From NCBI GenBank assembly GCA_023423975.1, contig JAFAEO010000073.1, positions 372,001-436,000 of the forward strand: 64,000 bases of DNA. Reading direction: 5' to 3'. Made by a program: the position numbers and the translations under genes. The notes under the pieces were generated by a model. It was not told the origin of the DNA. It saw only the letters and a program-made list of their open reading frames with translations, and did not search any database. Source of the stretch: Pseudomonadota bacterium. GTDB lineage: Bacteria > Pseudomonadota > Gammaproteobacteria > Burkholderiales > Burkholderiaceae_B. Below, piece after piece: positions 16,346 to 25,597 of the stretch (the stretch's first letter is position 1; every line of letters starts with the position of its first letter).

Positions 16346-18401
16346 TATTCTGCCTTTGTTCGGCACCATTGCGGCCATTGCCGACCGGCGCAAGAATATC
16401 AGGCAGATGCTCCGGCGCCTTATCTTCGGGATTGGCCGGCACCTCTTGCGGCACCATCACATCGGGCGACGTATCTTCTGCCGGTTCGTCACTGTCCAGT
16501 TCCAGCACGGGCACCGAATCGACCTGAGCCGAACGCGTTGGCGAGAGCCAGTAATCAAAGACTTTGCGGGCAATGGGCGCGGCAATGCTGGCGCCCCAGC
16601 CACCATTTTCCACAATCAGCGCCACGGCGATTTTCGGTTCCTTGGCGGGGGCAAAACCCATATATAGCGCGTGATCCCACAGGTTGCGCTTCAAATTGCG
16701 CGAATTGTATTTTGATCCCTTCAGACTGAAGACCTGTGCAGTACCAGTTTTGCCCGCCGACTCATAAGCGGCGCCGGCAAAACTGCGTTTGGCCGTCCCC
16801 CGCTTGGTCACGTCGACCAGCGCATCCTTGACCAGGCGGATAGACGCCTGGCTTACTGAAATCTGATAGTCGGGCTGTTTAACCGTGGGCGTGCGTGTTT
16901 TGCTGATGGTATTTTCCATTTCACTGACCAAATGCGGGCGAATATACTTGCCGTCCGCCGCCAGCGTAGACGTTGCCTGCGCCAGCTGCATGATGGTAAA
17001 GGAATTGTACCCCTGACCCACCGCCACCGAAATCGTCTCGCCCGGAATCCAGCGCTGCTGGCGTGGGTCCTTGAAGGCTTTTTTCTTCCACTCGCGTGAA
17101 GGCAAAATGCCGATTTTCTCGTAATCCAGATCGATCCCGGTCTTGCGCCCGAATCCGAACATCAGGGAAAAATCATGCAGCGCATCTACACCGATCAACG
17201 GGCCCAGGCTAAAAAAGTATGTATCAGAAGACACGACCAGCGCCCGATGCATATTGGTCGGCCCGTAGGCCGCACCACCCGCATTGCGAAAACGCTGGTT
17301 ACCGTATTCAAAATAGCCTGGATCGGGAATGCGGGCATTCGGATCGCGCACACCCAGCTTGAGCGCAGCCAGCGCCACGAACGGTTTGTACGTGGACCCG
17401 ATAGGAAACGTGCCCGACACCGGGCGATCAATCAGGGGATGCTCGGGCGAGTCGGCCAGCCGACGCCAGTTTTCCACATCAATGCCGTCAATGAACAGAT
17501 TCGGATCATACGACGGGGCCGATACATAGGCCAGCACCTGGCCATTGCGCGGATCAATGGCAACCAGCGCCCCGCGTTCGGGCACGCCTTCCTTGACAAA
17601 GCCTTTGTTGTACAGGTCCTCGACCATTTTCTGCAGGCCAAGGTCAATCGACAGATGCAGTGTGTCACCGGGTATCGGATCGATACGCTTCAGGACCTGC
17701 ACCGGCTTGCCCGACGCCGCCACCTCTACCTCTTCCCAGCCCGTCTTGCCATGGAGCACTGCCTCGTAACTGGCTTCAATCCCCTTTTTGCCAATCACAT
17801 CGGTGCCACGATAGTTGCCCTCGACGCCATCGCGCTCCAGTCGCTCCTGGTCTTTCTCGGAAATTCTGCCCACATAGCCCACTACGTGCGCGGCCGACTC
17901 GCCCTGCGGATACTCGCGCACCCAGCGCGCACGCAGATTGACATCCGGAAAACGAAAGGAGTGGGCGGCAAAAACGGCCGCTTCATCATCAGTCAGGTTG
18001 CCGCGCAGCATGACCGAAGCGTAGCGCGTCGTCTGTCCCATACGTCGCTTGAAGCGACGGATATCCAGGGGTGTCAGCGGAATCACTTTGCTGATCTGAC
18101 TGATCAGTTCGTCCAGGTTTTGCACCTGGGCCGGTACGATTTCCAGCGTATAGTCCCGATAGCTGCGCGCCAGCACCGTCCCGTTGCGATCAACGATATC
18201 GCCACGACGAGGGGCGATAGGCACCAGTGCTATGCGGTTGCGGTCGGCGCGTTCGGCCAGCCCCTGGTAGCGCTCGACCTGAAGCACCCACAGCCGGTCA
18301 ATTAACAGCCCGAAGCAACCGAGCACAAACACCAAGGCCACCAGCACACGAAACCGGATTTTCTTTTTTTGTATCGTGGAACGCTTGCGGAATTCGAACA
18401 T
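16338..18401 (-). CDS. mrdA: Penicillin-binding protein 2 (transpeptidase)
   Basis: Elongation-specific class B PBP, 687 residues, anchored in the inner membrane by one helix (about 18-38) with the catalytic domain in the periplasm. The active-site serine is S336 in the SxxK motif STYK of TFPIGSTYKP; the second motif is SSDTYFF and the third KTGTAQ. The pedestal domain lies between. The C-terminus carries an acidic, proline-rich tail of about 60 residues beyond the usual end. Upstream neighbours mreC and mreD supply the partner proteins. Confidence 0.97.
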   Translation of the reverse strand: MFEFRKRSTIQKKKIRFRVLVALVFVLGCFGLLIDRLWVLQVERYQGLAERADRNRIALVPIAPRRGDIVDRNGTVLARSYRDYTLEIVPAQVQNLDELISQISKVIPLTPLDIRRFKRRMGQTTRYASVMLRGNLTDDEAAVFAAHSFRFPDVNLRARWVREYPQGESAAHVVGYVGRISEKDQERLERDGVEGNYRGTDVIGKKGIEASYEAVLHGKTGWEEVEVAASGKPVQVLKRIDPIPGDTLHLSIDLGLQKMVEDLYNKGFVKEGVPERGALVAIDPRNGQVLAYVSAPSYDPNLFIDGIDVENWRRLADSPEHPLIDRPVSGTFPIGSTYKPFVALAALKLGVRDPNARIPDPGYFEYGNQRFRNAGGAAYGPTNMHRALVVSSDTYFFSLGPLIGVDALHDFSLMFGFGRKTGIDLDYEKIGILPSREWKKKAFKDPRQQRWIPGETISVAVGQGYNSFTIMQLAQATSTLAADGKYIRPHLVSEMENTISKTRTPTVKQPDYQISVSQASIRLVKDALVDVTKRGTAKRSFAGAAYESAGKTGTAQVFSLKGSKYNSRNLKRNLWDHALYMGFAPAKEPKIAVALIVENGGWGASIAAPIARKVFDYWLSPTRSAQVDSVPVLELDSDEPAEDTSPDVMVPQEVPANPEDKAPEHLPDILAPVGNGRNGAEQRQNNE

Positions 18402-18414
18402 AGCCCGGTTCCCG

Positions 18415-18951
18415 TCAGTTCAGCGTTTCGTTATCGTCTACCGGCCGCAGCGGCAGCTTGAGGATCAGATCAGCCACCACCCACATCACACCTGTAATCA
18501 ATCCCGACAGCAGCCAGGTCCAGCCGCCCCAGGCGCCCTGCAGCCAAGCATTGAGCAAATGACCGGGAAAGGGGGCCAGAAAAAAGACGGGAAGCATCTG
18601 CAGCATCTGACTGATAAAACCGAACTGCACCATCCTGCGCCGAAACACCAGAGCCCCGAAGATCACCAGCACATAGCTGAGCGCGTGCTCGCCCATGACA
18701 TTGACATCATGCACATCCATCAGCAAACCGAAGACCAGGGCGCTGGTCAGACCGACCCCGCGCACCTGCTGTACGCACCAGAAGGCCAGCACCAGGATCA
18801 GAATATCGGGCGCGCCCTCCCATTCGCGCCAGGGAAGCAGAGAAGCCAGCCAGGTCAGCACGATCGTGATCCAGGCGTAAATGGGACTCGAACCGTAGAA
18901 GTAATTGGTCCGTTGCAGTGGTTCCAGCGAGGTCAGGCTACGTTTGACCAT
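18415..18951 (-). CDS. mreD: Rod shape-determining protein MreD
   Basis: Small polytopic inner-membrane protein of the elongasome, 178 residues with about five hydrophobic segments (YAWITIVLTWLASLLPW near the N-terminus, LILVLAFWCVQQVRGVGLTS next). MreD links MreC to PBP2 and RodA. It starts 1 bp after the mreC stop and ends 13 bp before mrdA. The family is poorly conserved, so the call rests on position as well as topology. Confidence 0.92.
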   Translation of the reverse strand: MVKRSLTSLEPLQRTNYFYGSSPIYAWITIVLTWLASLLPWREWEGAPDILILVLAFWCVQQVRGVGLTSALVFGLLMDVHDVNVMGEHALSYVLVIFGALVFRRRMVQFGFISQMLQMLPVFFLAPFPGHLLNAWLQGAWGGWTWLLSGLITGVMWVVADLILKLPLRPVDDNETLN

Positions 18952-18952
18952 C

Positions 18953-19858
18953 TCAGTTCACCCTGCCTGGCACGGTACTCTCCGAAGTATCGGTCAGCGA
19001 CGCCGGGATATCCGGCAGATTGTCTGTAGGGACCAGCAGCACGAGAAAGTGACGATAGCGCTCGGGGTGCGCCGATGGCACTGCACGCGCACGCATGAAA
19101 CCTTCTGCTGAATTATTGTCGACTGCCGCAATTTTTCCGACCGACAGGCCTTGCGGGTAGATGCCGCCGATCCCACTGGTCACCAGATCATCCCCGGCGC
19201 GAATATCGGCGCCCAGCCCCAGGTAGCGCACATCCAGCCGGCCCGTTTGTCCCGAGCCGAATGCAATGACGCGCAAGCCGTTGCGCAGCACCATCACGGG
19301 AACTGAAATTTTATTGTCGGTAACCAGGGTCGCCTCGGAGGTCATGGGGGTCACGCGTCGGATCTGGCCAACCACCCCGCCCTCGTCAATGACCGGCATG
19401 CCCGGGCGAATACCGTCGTTGCTGCCCTTGGTAAGCACCAGGGTCTGGTTCAGCGGATTGACAGAGGTATACAGGATTTCTACTGCCACCGAAGGTGTTT
19501 GCACCGTCGTCTTGACAGCGAGCAGGCGTCGCAGCTGGGCGTTTTCTGCCGCCATCTGCGCAGCGTGCGTCGACAACTGGGCCAGTTCGATACGTTGCCG
19601 CTGAACCGCCGCGCTTTCCTGTTTGGCGATCGTGATGGCATTGGACCAGTCGTACACCTGCGTGACCGCATCGCGCGGCCACATGGCGGTTTTCTGGAAC
19701 GGATAAAGCATCACGGACACCACTTTGCGCACCGGCTCGATATAGCGGGTTTGCGAGTCGGCGATCATCAGGCCCACGCAAAAAATAGCCAGAAAAAAAA
19801 GTCTGACCTCTGCAGCTGGCCCGTGAGTGAAAAAACGTAATGAACTGTTTTGCTGCAT
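18953..19858 (-). CDS. mreC: Rod shape-determining protein MreC
   Basis: Periplasmic scaffold of the elongasome with an N-terminal anchor (about residues 17-32), a coiled coil (about 70-115, rich in Gln, Glu and Ala) and the double beta-barrel domain containing KGSNDGIRPGMPVIDEGGVV and GIYPQGLSVGKI. 301 residues. It lies between mreB (86 bp upstream, with a terminator-like hairpin between) and mreD. Confidence 0.95.
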   Translation of the reverse strand: MQQNSSLRFFTHGPAAEVRLFFLAIFCVGLMIADSQTRYIEPVRKVVSVMLYPFQKTAMWPRDAVTQVYDWSNAITIAKQESAAVQRQRIELAQLSTHAAQMAAENAQLRRLLAVKTTVQTPSVAVEILYTSVNPLNQTLVLTKGSNDGIRPGMPVIDEGGVVGQIRRVTPMTSEATLVTDNKISVPVMVLRNGLRVIAFGSGQTGRLDVRYLGLGADIRAGDDLVTSGIGGIYPQGLSVGKIAAVDNNSAEGFMRARAVPSAHPERYRHFLVLLVPTDNLPDIPASLTDTSESTVPGRVN

Positions 19859-19904
19859 AGGGCAACCGTAAACGGGAACGGAACGATCAGGAAGACAACA
19901 GCAG

Positions 19905-19935
19905 AAAAGGATGCAACACGGCGCGCTGCATCCTT
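19905..19935 (-). terminator. Intrinsic terminator/attenuator between mreB and mreC
   Basis: On the minus strand AAGGATGCA (19935-19927) pairs with TGCATCCTT (19915-19907) across an 11-nt loop and runs into TTTT (19908-19905). It begins 10 bp after the mreB stop. It may terminate a fraction of transcripts and so set MreB above MreCD, PBP2 and RodA. Confidence 0.6.
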
Positions 19936-19944
19936 CAGACGACG

Positions 19945-20988
19945 TTAGTCGTCAATAAAAATCTGGCCGAGCTTGTCAATATGTTCCAGCGCTTCGCCAC
20001 ACCCGCGCACCACGCAGGTGAGCGGATCATCGGCAACCACAACCGGAATGCCGGTTTCTTCCTGAAGCAGGCGATCCAGATCCTTGAGCAGTGCACCGCC
20101 ACCGGTCAGGGCAATACCCTTGTCGGTAATGTCGGCGCCCAGTTCGGGCGGCGTCTGTTCCAGCGCGATTTTCACAGCGGATACGATCTGGTTCAGCGGC
20201 TCGGTAAGCGCTTCGAGAATTTCGTTGGAAGACACGGTAAAGCTGCGCGGCACGCCTTCGGACAGATTGCGCCCCTTGACTTCCATTTCCCGCACTTCGG
20301 TGCCGGGAAACGCAGAGCCAATGGTTTTCTTGATTGCTTCGGCAGTGGGCTCGCCAATCAGCATGCCATAGTTGCGGCGGATATAGTTCATGATGGCTTC
20401 ATCAAACTTGTCGCCGCCAACGCGCACCGAACCTTTGTACACCATGCCGCCAAGGGAAATGACGGCCACTTCGGTCGTGCCGCCGCCGATATCGACCACC
20501 ATCGAACCGCTGGCATCAGATACATTCAGGCCGGCGCCAATGGCTGCTGCCATCGGTTCTTCAACCAGGAAAACCTGGCGGGCGCCTGCGCCCTGGGCCG
20601 ATTCGCGAATGACCCGGCGTTCCACCTGTGTCGAACCGCAGGGCACACACACAATAATGCGCGGGCTCATGGTAAACAGGCTGCGCGGATGCACAATACG
20701 AATGAACTGGCGCAACATCTGTTCGGTCACTGAATAGTCGGCGATCACACCGTCTTTCATGGGCCGGATGGCTTCGATATTGCCCGGCACACGGCCCAGC
20801 ATCTGTTTGGCGGCGTGACCAACAGCCTGAATGATTTGGCGACCATTGGAACCGCCTTCGGTGCGAATCGCGACAACCGACGGCTCATCAAGCACAATGC
20901 CTTTGCCACGCACATAGATCAGGGTGTTGGCTGTGCCCAGGTCAATGGCCATATCGGTGGATAGAAAACTTCTTAGAAATCCGAACAT
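19945..20988 (-). CDS. mreB: Rod shape-determining protein MreB (actin homologue)
   Basis: Cytoplasmic actin-like filament protein that organises the elongasome beneath the membrane. 347 residues, the standard length. The amphipathic N-terminus MFGFLRSFLSTD precedes phosphate-1 MAIDLGTANTLIYV, phosphate-2 SMVVDIGGGTTEVAVISLGG and the adenosine motif ALTGGGALLKDL. It is the first gene of the rod-shape operon and is divergent from gatC. Confidence 0.98.
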   Translation of the reverse strand: MFGFLRSFLSTDMAIDLGTANTLIYVRGKGIVLDEPSVVAIRTEGGSNGRQIIQAVGHAAKQMLGRVPGNIEAIRPMKDGVIADYSVTEQMLRQFIRIVHPRSLFTMSPRIIVCVPCGSTQVERRVIRESAQGAGARQVFLVEEPMAAAIGAGLNVSDASGSMVVDIGGGTTEVAVISLGGMVYKGSVRVGGDKFDEAIMNYIRRNYGMLIGEPTAEAIKKTIGSAFPGTEVREMEVKGRNLSEGVPRSFTVSSNEILEALTEPLNQIVSAVKIALEQTPPELGADITDKGIALTGGGALLKDLDRLLQEETGIPVVVADDPLTCVVRGCGEALEHIDKLGQIFIDD

Positions 20989-21212
20989 AATCGCTCAGTT
21001 TAAAAATAGGGTCAGAGGAAGGTTTTGCGGAGCGCAAAAGGGCTCAACACACGGGATTGAACGAGTGAACACGTAATCATAACGTATAATTACTTTTCGA
21101 TCGCGTGATTTATTGTTTTTGCAGACTGTTTTTCCCAAACCGCTGACTATTTTCAGACAACCTTCACGCGATGTATCCGGCGACTCAATTAATTTCTGAA
21201 AAACAAGCGTTT

Positions 21213-21521
21213 ATGGCCCTTACCGAAAACGATGTGAACCGCATTGCCCGCCTCTCCCGGCTCGAACTGGACCCGGCAGAACAGGCGCAGGCGCTCACCG
21301 ATCTGAACAGCATTCTTGGACTTATTGAAAAACTTCAGGCTGTGGACACCCAGGGGGTCGAACCGCTGGCCCATCCACTGTCGGCCATCCAGGACATTGC
21401 CCTGCGTCTGCGCGAAGACGCCGTCACCGAAACTCCCTCCGAAACCACCCGCTCCCGGCTTATGGCCAACGCCCCGGCCCAGGAAGACGGTCTGTTTCTA
21501 GTTCCCAAAGTAATCGAGTAA
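21213..21521 (+). CDS. gatC: Aspartyl/glutamyl-tRNA(Asn/Gln) amidotransferase subunit C
   Basis: Small stabilising subunit of the GatCAB amidotransferase that makes Gln-tRNA(Gln) and/or Asn-tRNA(Asn). 102 residues starting MALTENDVNRIARLSRLELD, the family signature. An upstream ATG (21171) would add 14 residues with no family match. It ends 2 bp before gatA. A TATAAT at 21085-21090 lies upstream but has no good -35, so the promoter is unsettled. Confidence 0.95.
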   Translation: MALTENDVNRIARLSRLELDPAEQAQALTDLNSILGLIEKLQAVDTQGVEPLAHPLSAIQDIALRLREDAVTETPSETTRSRLMANAPAQEDGLFLVPKVIE

Positions 21522-21523
21522 CC

Positions 21524-23044
21524 ATGACCGACATTTCCAGTTTCAGTCTGTCCGGACTGCGCCAGGCGCTGGACGGCAAACAGGTCAGTGCCGTCGAGCT
21601 TGCCGAAGCCGCACTCAATCGCGCCGGCCAGCACGCCAGCCTGAATGCATTTTTACACATTGATCCCGAACTGACGCTCGCCCAGGCACGCGCCGCTGAC
21701 GAGCGCATCGCCCGTGGCGATGTCCACGCCCTTACCGGCATTCCGATAGCCCATAAGGACGTATTCGTGACGCGCCAGTGGCGCACTACGGCCGGCAGCC
21801 TGATGCTCAAGGATTATGTCAGCCCGTTTGACGCCACCGTGGTCACGCATCTGGCCAGCGCCGGCGCGGTCAATATCGGCAAGCTCAATTGCGATGAATT
21901 CGCCATGGGCTCCGGCAACGAAAATTCGGCTTTCGGTGTCTGCCGCAATCCCTGGGATCCGCAGGCAGTGCCCGGTGGTTCGTCAGGCGGCTCGGCTGCG
22001 GCGGTCGCCGCAGGCATTGTGCCGATCTCTACCGGCACCGACACCGGCGGCTCTGTGCGCCAGCCTGCGGCGCTTTGCGGCATCAGCGGCATCAAGCCCA
22101 CCTATGGCACCGTTTCCCGGTTCGGCATGGTTGCCTTTGGCTCCAGCCTGGATCAGGCCGGCCCGCTGGCCCGTCACGCCAAAGACCTGGTCACCGTACT
22201 GGATACCATCAGCGGCTTTGACCCCATGGACTCAACCAGCCTGCAAGACTGCCTGGGTACGCCCAATGTGGTGGGCCGTGTGCAGCAGGCCTTTGACAAA
22301 GCCAGCGCCGGCTACCTCGATGGCGGCGCCCGGCCGCTGCAGGGTCTGCGTATCGGGGTGCCGCGCGAGTATTTCGGCGCCGGCCTCAGCAGCGAGGTCG
22401 CTGCTGCCGTTGAAGCCGCACTGGTCGAGCTGGAAAAGCTCGGCGCGGTCAGGGTAGACATTTCCCTGCCCAACACTGAATTGGCCATTCCAGCCTATTA
22501 CGTCATTGCGCCGGCCGAAGCATCCAGCAACCTGTCGCGCTACGACGGCGTGCGCTACGGGCATCGCGCCTCGGCCTATCGCAATATCGATGAAATGATC
22601 AGCCGCTCCCGCGCCGAAGGCTTCGGCGCCGAAGTGCAGCGACGCATTCTTATCGGCTCATACGTGCTGTCCCAGGGCTACTACGATGCCTACTATCTGC
22701 AGGCGCAGCGCATTCGCCGCCTGATCGTGGACGATTTTCACCAGGCGCTCAGCACCCAGTGCGACATCATTGTCGGGCCGGTCACCCCCGATGTTGCCAA
22801 GAATATAGGCGACAACAACGAGGACCCGACGGCAGACTGGCTGGCCGACATCTATACCCTGGGCGTGAGCCTGGCCGGCCTGCCGGCCATGTCGGTCCCT
22901 TGCGGTTTCGGTCGCAACGGCACCCGCCCGGTCGGCCTGCATATCATTGGCAATTATTTTGACGAAGGTCGCCTGCTGGCCGTAGCCGACTGCTTCCAGC
23001 AGCACACAGACTGGCACACACGTACACCGGATATCCAATCATGA
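21524..23044 (+). CDS. gatA: Glutamyl-tRNA(Gln) amidotransferase subunit A
   Basis: Amidase-signature subunit that hydrolyses glutamine and passes ammonia to GatB. 506 residues. The Ser-cisSer-Lys triad is in GIPIAHKDVF (Lys), the glycine/serine-rich stretch GGSSGGSAAAVAAG (cis-Ser) and TGTDTGGSVRQPA (nucleophilic Ser). Its TGA overlaps the gatB ATG. Confidence 0.98.
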   Translation: MTDISSFSLSGLRQALDGKQVSAVELAEAALNRAGQHASLNAFLHIDPELTLAQARAADERIARGDVHALTGIPIAHKDVFVTRQWRTTAGSLMLKDYVSPFDATVVTHLASAGAVNIGKLNCDEFAMGSGNENSAFGVCRNPWDPQAVPGGSSGGSAAAVAAGIVPISTGTDTGGSVRQPAALCGISGIKPTYGTVSRFGMVAFGSSLDQAGPLARHAKDLVTVLDTISGFDPMDSTSLQDCLGTPNVVGRVQQAFDKASAGYLDGGARPLQGLRIGVPREYFGAGLSSEVAAAVEAALVELEKLGAVRVDISLPNTELAIPAYYVIAPAEASSNLSRYDGVRYGHRASAYRNIDEMISRSRAEGFGAEVQRRILIGSYVLSQGYYDAYYLQAQRIRRLIVDDFHQALSTQCDIIVGPVTPDVAKNIGDNNEDPTADWLADIYTLGVSLAGLPAMSVPCGFGRNGTRPVGLHIIGNYFDEGRLLAVADCFQQHTDWHTRTPDIQS

Positions 23045-24495
23045 AGTGGGAAATCGTTATCGGACTGGAAACCCATACCCAGTTATCTACCCAATCGAAA
23101 ATTTTCTCGGGCAGCAGCACCGCCTTTGGCGCGGCGCCCAACACCCAGGCCAACTGCGTCGATCTGGCCCTGCCCGGCAGCCTGCCGGTCATGAACCGCG
23201 GCGCCGTGGATCGCGCCATCCGCTTCGGCCTGGCGGTCGGCGGCACCGTATCGCCCCGCTCCATCTTTGCGCGCAAAAACTATTTTTATCCCGATCTGCC
23301 GAAAAACTACCAAATTACCCAATTTGAAATTCCGGTCGTCGTGGGCGGCAAAATCCGCTTTTTTGTTGGCGATGAAGAAAAAACCATTAATCTGACCCGG
23401 GCGCATCTGGAAGAAGACGCCGGCAAGTCACTGCACGACACGTTCAAGGGTCCGCAGGGCGAGCCGGCCACCGGCATTGACCTGAACCGTACCGGCACGC
23501 CGTTACTGGAAATCGTAACCGAACCGGAAATGCGTTCGGCTGCCGAAGCGGTCGAATATGCAAAAACCTTGCACGGCCTGGTGGTCTGGCTGGGCATATG
23601 CGACGGCAACATGCAGGAAGGATCGTTCCGTTGCGACGCCAACGTCTCTGTGAGACCGGTCGGGCAGAAGGAATTCGGCACACGCACCGAGATCAAAAAC
23701 GTCAACTCGTTCCGCTTTCTGGAGCGCGCCATTCTGTTTGAGGCCCGCCGCCAGATCGACGTGCTGGAAGATGGCGGCACCATCATCCAGGAAACCCGGC
23801 TGTACGATGACGTAAATGATGAGACACGCAGCATGCGGACCAAAGAAGACGCGCATGACTACCGTTATTTTCCTGACCCGGACCTGCCGCCACTGATTAT
23901 CAGCAACGAATGGATCGAGCAAGTCCGCGCCGACATGCCCGAGCTGCCGGTGTTGCGACGCGAGCGCTACGAAACCAAACTGGGTCTGCCCGCTTATGAC
24001 GCAGCTCAACTGACCGTCACGCGCGGCGTGTCCGACTTTTTCGAAGCAACCATGGCCCGCCTGCCTGCCGAACAGGCCAAGCTGGCATCCAACTGGATCA
24101 TGGGGGAACTGGCCGCGTCACTGAACAGGGAAGAGCGCGAGATTGGCGACAGCCCGGTCACACCCGACGATCTGGCCAGACTGGTTCAGCGTATTGCCGA
24201 CGGCACGCTATCGAACAAGGCTGGTCGCGAGGTATTTACCGCCATGTGGGCGGGTGAACATGAGCGCGATGTCGATGCCATTATCGAGGCCCGCGGGCTC
24301 AAACAAGTGAGTGACGCTGGGGCCATTGGCACACTGATCGATAACGTGCTTGCTGCCCATCCGGCCATCGTCGAAGAATACCGCGCAGGCAAACAGAAAG
24401 CCTTCAATTCATTGGTCGGTCAGGTTATGAAAGCCGGTAAGGGCAAGGTCAATCCGGCCCAGGTCAACCAGTTGCTCAAGGAAAAACTGGGCTGA
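23041..24495 (+). CDS. gatB: Aspartyl/glutamyl-tRNA amidotransferase subunit B
   Basis: Kinase/transamidase subunit that activates the misacylated tRNA and amidates it. 484 residues beginning MKWEIVIGLETHTQLST, with the conserved LPGSLPVMN, KNYFYPDLPKNYQI and QEGSFRCDANVSVRP, and a C-terminal YqeY-like tRNA-binding domain ending NPAQVNQLLKEKLG. ATGA overlap with gatA; it converges with pyrE. Confidence 0.98.
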   Translation: MKWEIVIGLETHTQLSTQSKIFSGSSTAFGAAPNTQANCVDLALPGSLPVMNRGAVDRAIRFGLAVGGTVSPRSIFARKNYFYPDLPKNYQITQFEIPVVVGGKIRFFVGDEEKTINLTRAHLEEDAGKSLHDTFKGPQGEPATGIDLNRTGTPLLEIVTEPEMRSAAEAVEYAKTLHGLVVWLGICDGNMQEGSFRCDANVSVRPVGQKEFGTRTEIKNVNSFRFLERAILFEARRQIDVLEDGGTIIQETRLYDDVNDETRSMRTKEDAHDYRYFPDPDLPPLIISNEWIEQVRADMPELPVLRRERYETKLGLPAYDAAQLTVTRGVSDFFEATMARLPAEQAKLASNWIMGELAASLNREEREIGDSPVTPDDLARLVQRIADGTLSNKAGREVFTAMWAGEHERDVDAIIEARGLKQVSDAGAIGTLIDNVLAAHPAIVEEYRAGKQKAFNSLVGQVMKAGKGKVNPAQVNQLLKEKLG

Positions 24496-24506
24496 TCGTT
24501 GCAGGA

Positions 24507-24546
24507 CCTGCTGCAGCTCAGTTGCCAGACCGCGCACTGCAGCAGG
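24507..24546. terminator. 10-bp inverted repeat downstream of gatB
   Basis: CCTGCTGCAG (24507-24516) is exactly complementary to 24537-24546, with a 20-nt spacer. No T-run follows. It lies in the convergent gatB-pyrE gap and is a candidate weak terminator for gatB. Confidence 0.4.
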
Positions 24547-24565
24547 CATCTATTGAATATTGAAA

Positions 24566-24586
24566 CCGCCGGACAAATCCCGGCGG
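24566..24586. terminator. GC hairpin between convergent gatB and pyrE
   Basis: CCGCCGG (24566-24572) pairs with CCGGCGG (24580-24586) over a 7-nt loop. On the minus strand it is followed by TTTCAATATT, 30 bp past the pyrE stop, so it most probably ends pyrE transcription and may act both ways. Confidence 0.55.
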
Positions 24587-24615
24587 CATAGCCCCCTCAC
24601 CACTTAACGCAACAC

Positions 24616-25287
24616 TCAGGCAGCAATCCCGTATTTGTTCCGGTAGGCAGATACAGCTTCCTGGTGCTGGGCAAACGTGGCGTCCTCATCAAGCAATTGC
24701 ATGATATCGTCCAGCGATGCGATGCTGATGACCGGCATCCCGTACTTCTGCTGCACATCCTGTACTGCAGAATGGGCCGATAACGCGTCATCGGCGCCGG
24801 CGCGCTCCATCCTGTCAAGCGCAATCAGCACGGCCGCAGGCGTGGCGCCGGCCGCACGAATAATATCCACCGATTCACGCACCGATGTACCGGCAGTAAT
24901 CACATCATCAATAATCACGACACGCCCCTGTAGCGGCGCACCCACCAGCGTGCCGCCCTCGCCATGGGCCTTGGCTTCCTTGCGATTGAAGGCAAACGGA
25001 ATATCCCGGGCGCCAGACGTCCGGTTTGCCAGCGCGACAGCCGTCGCCGCCGCCAGGGGAATGCCTTTATACGCAGGACCGAAAAGCATATCAAATTCAT
25101 GCCCTGAATCGAGCAGCGCCTGCGCGTAAAACTCTCCCAATGTGCCCACAGACCTGCCCGTATTAAACAAACCCGCATTGAAAAAATAGGGACTGAGCCG
25201 CCCTGACTTTACCTTGAATTGACCAAAACGCAGCACCCCTTCCCGGGTGGCGAAGCGGACAAAATCCAGACGGTTCTGAGAAGACAT
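24616..25287 (-). CDS. pyrE: Orotate phosphoribosyltransferase
   Basis: Pyrimidine synthesis enzyme that joins orotate and PRPP to give OMP. 223 residues from the ATG at 25287, which has AGGAAT upstream; the longer frame to 25434 adds 49 residues foreign to the family. PRPP-binding motif VVIIDDVITAGTSVRES (about residues 123-139) and substrate loop GPAYKGIPLAAA are present. It stands alone between gatB and the type VI island. Confidence 0.96.
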   Translation of the reverse strand: MSSQNRLDFVRFATREGVLRFGQFKVKSGRLSPYFFNAGLFNTGRSVGTLGEFYAQALLDSGHEFDMLFGPAYKGIPLAAATAVALANRTSGARDIPFAFNRKEAKAHGEGGTLVGAPLQGRVVIIDDVITAGTSVRESVDIIRAAGATPAAVLIALDRMERAGADDALSAHSAVQDVQQKYGMPVISIASLDDIMQLLDEDATFAQHQEAVSAYRNKYGIAA

Positions 25288-25597
25288 AATATTCCTGTTG
25301 TTATCGATATAAGAGTGACTTCGCAATGATAAAGCAAGCCCGACCCGGGCTGCAAATTTCCGGTCAAATTCATTCGTATCGTGTCCCGCTGTCGTATTTA
25401 TGCAAGTCCGACACGCTGATTCCAGCAAAAACATTTTTCATTAATGACGCTTTGTTTTGACTTACTATCAGAAATAAAAAAAACACAAAAATTATCGTCA
25501 TTCGGTCTTGTAGTCCTGCCTAAAATAAAGTTACAGTTTGTTGCTTGCTTCTGTATTTGCCTGAAGGCCACGTTCCAACGCGGCCCGCTGAACTAAT
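25288..25597. other. Intergenic region between pyrE and vgrG
   Basis: 310 bp, AT-rich in the middle (about 25460-25500, with an A-run), between two divergent genes. It must hold both promoters, but I found no clear -35/-10 pair and no good ribosome-binding site before vgrG. No gene or repeat is seen. The composition change marks the left boundary of the accessory island. Confidence 0.6.

Noticed and set aside
17175..18305. 376-residue open frame antisense to mrdA
   Set aside because: Entirely within the well-supported PBP2 gene on the other strand; His/Arg-rich shadow composition.
21085..21090. TATAAT upstream of gatC as a promoter
   Set aside because: No -35-like hexamer at 16-18 bp on the plus strand; left unannotated as a promoter.
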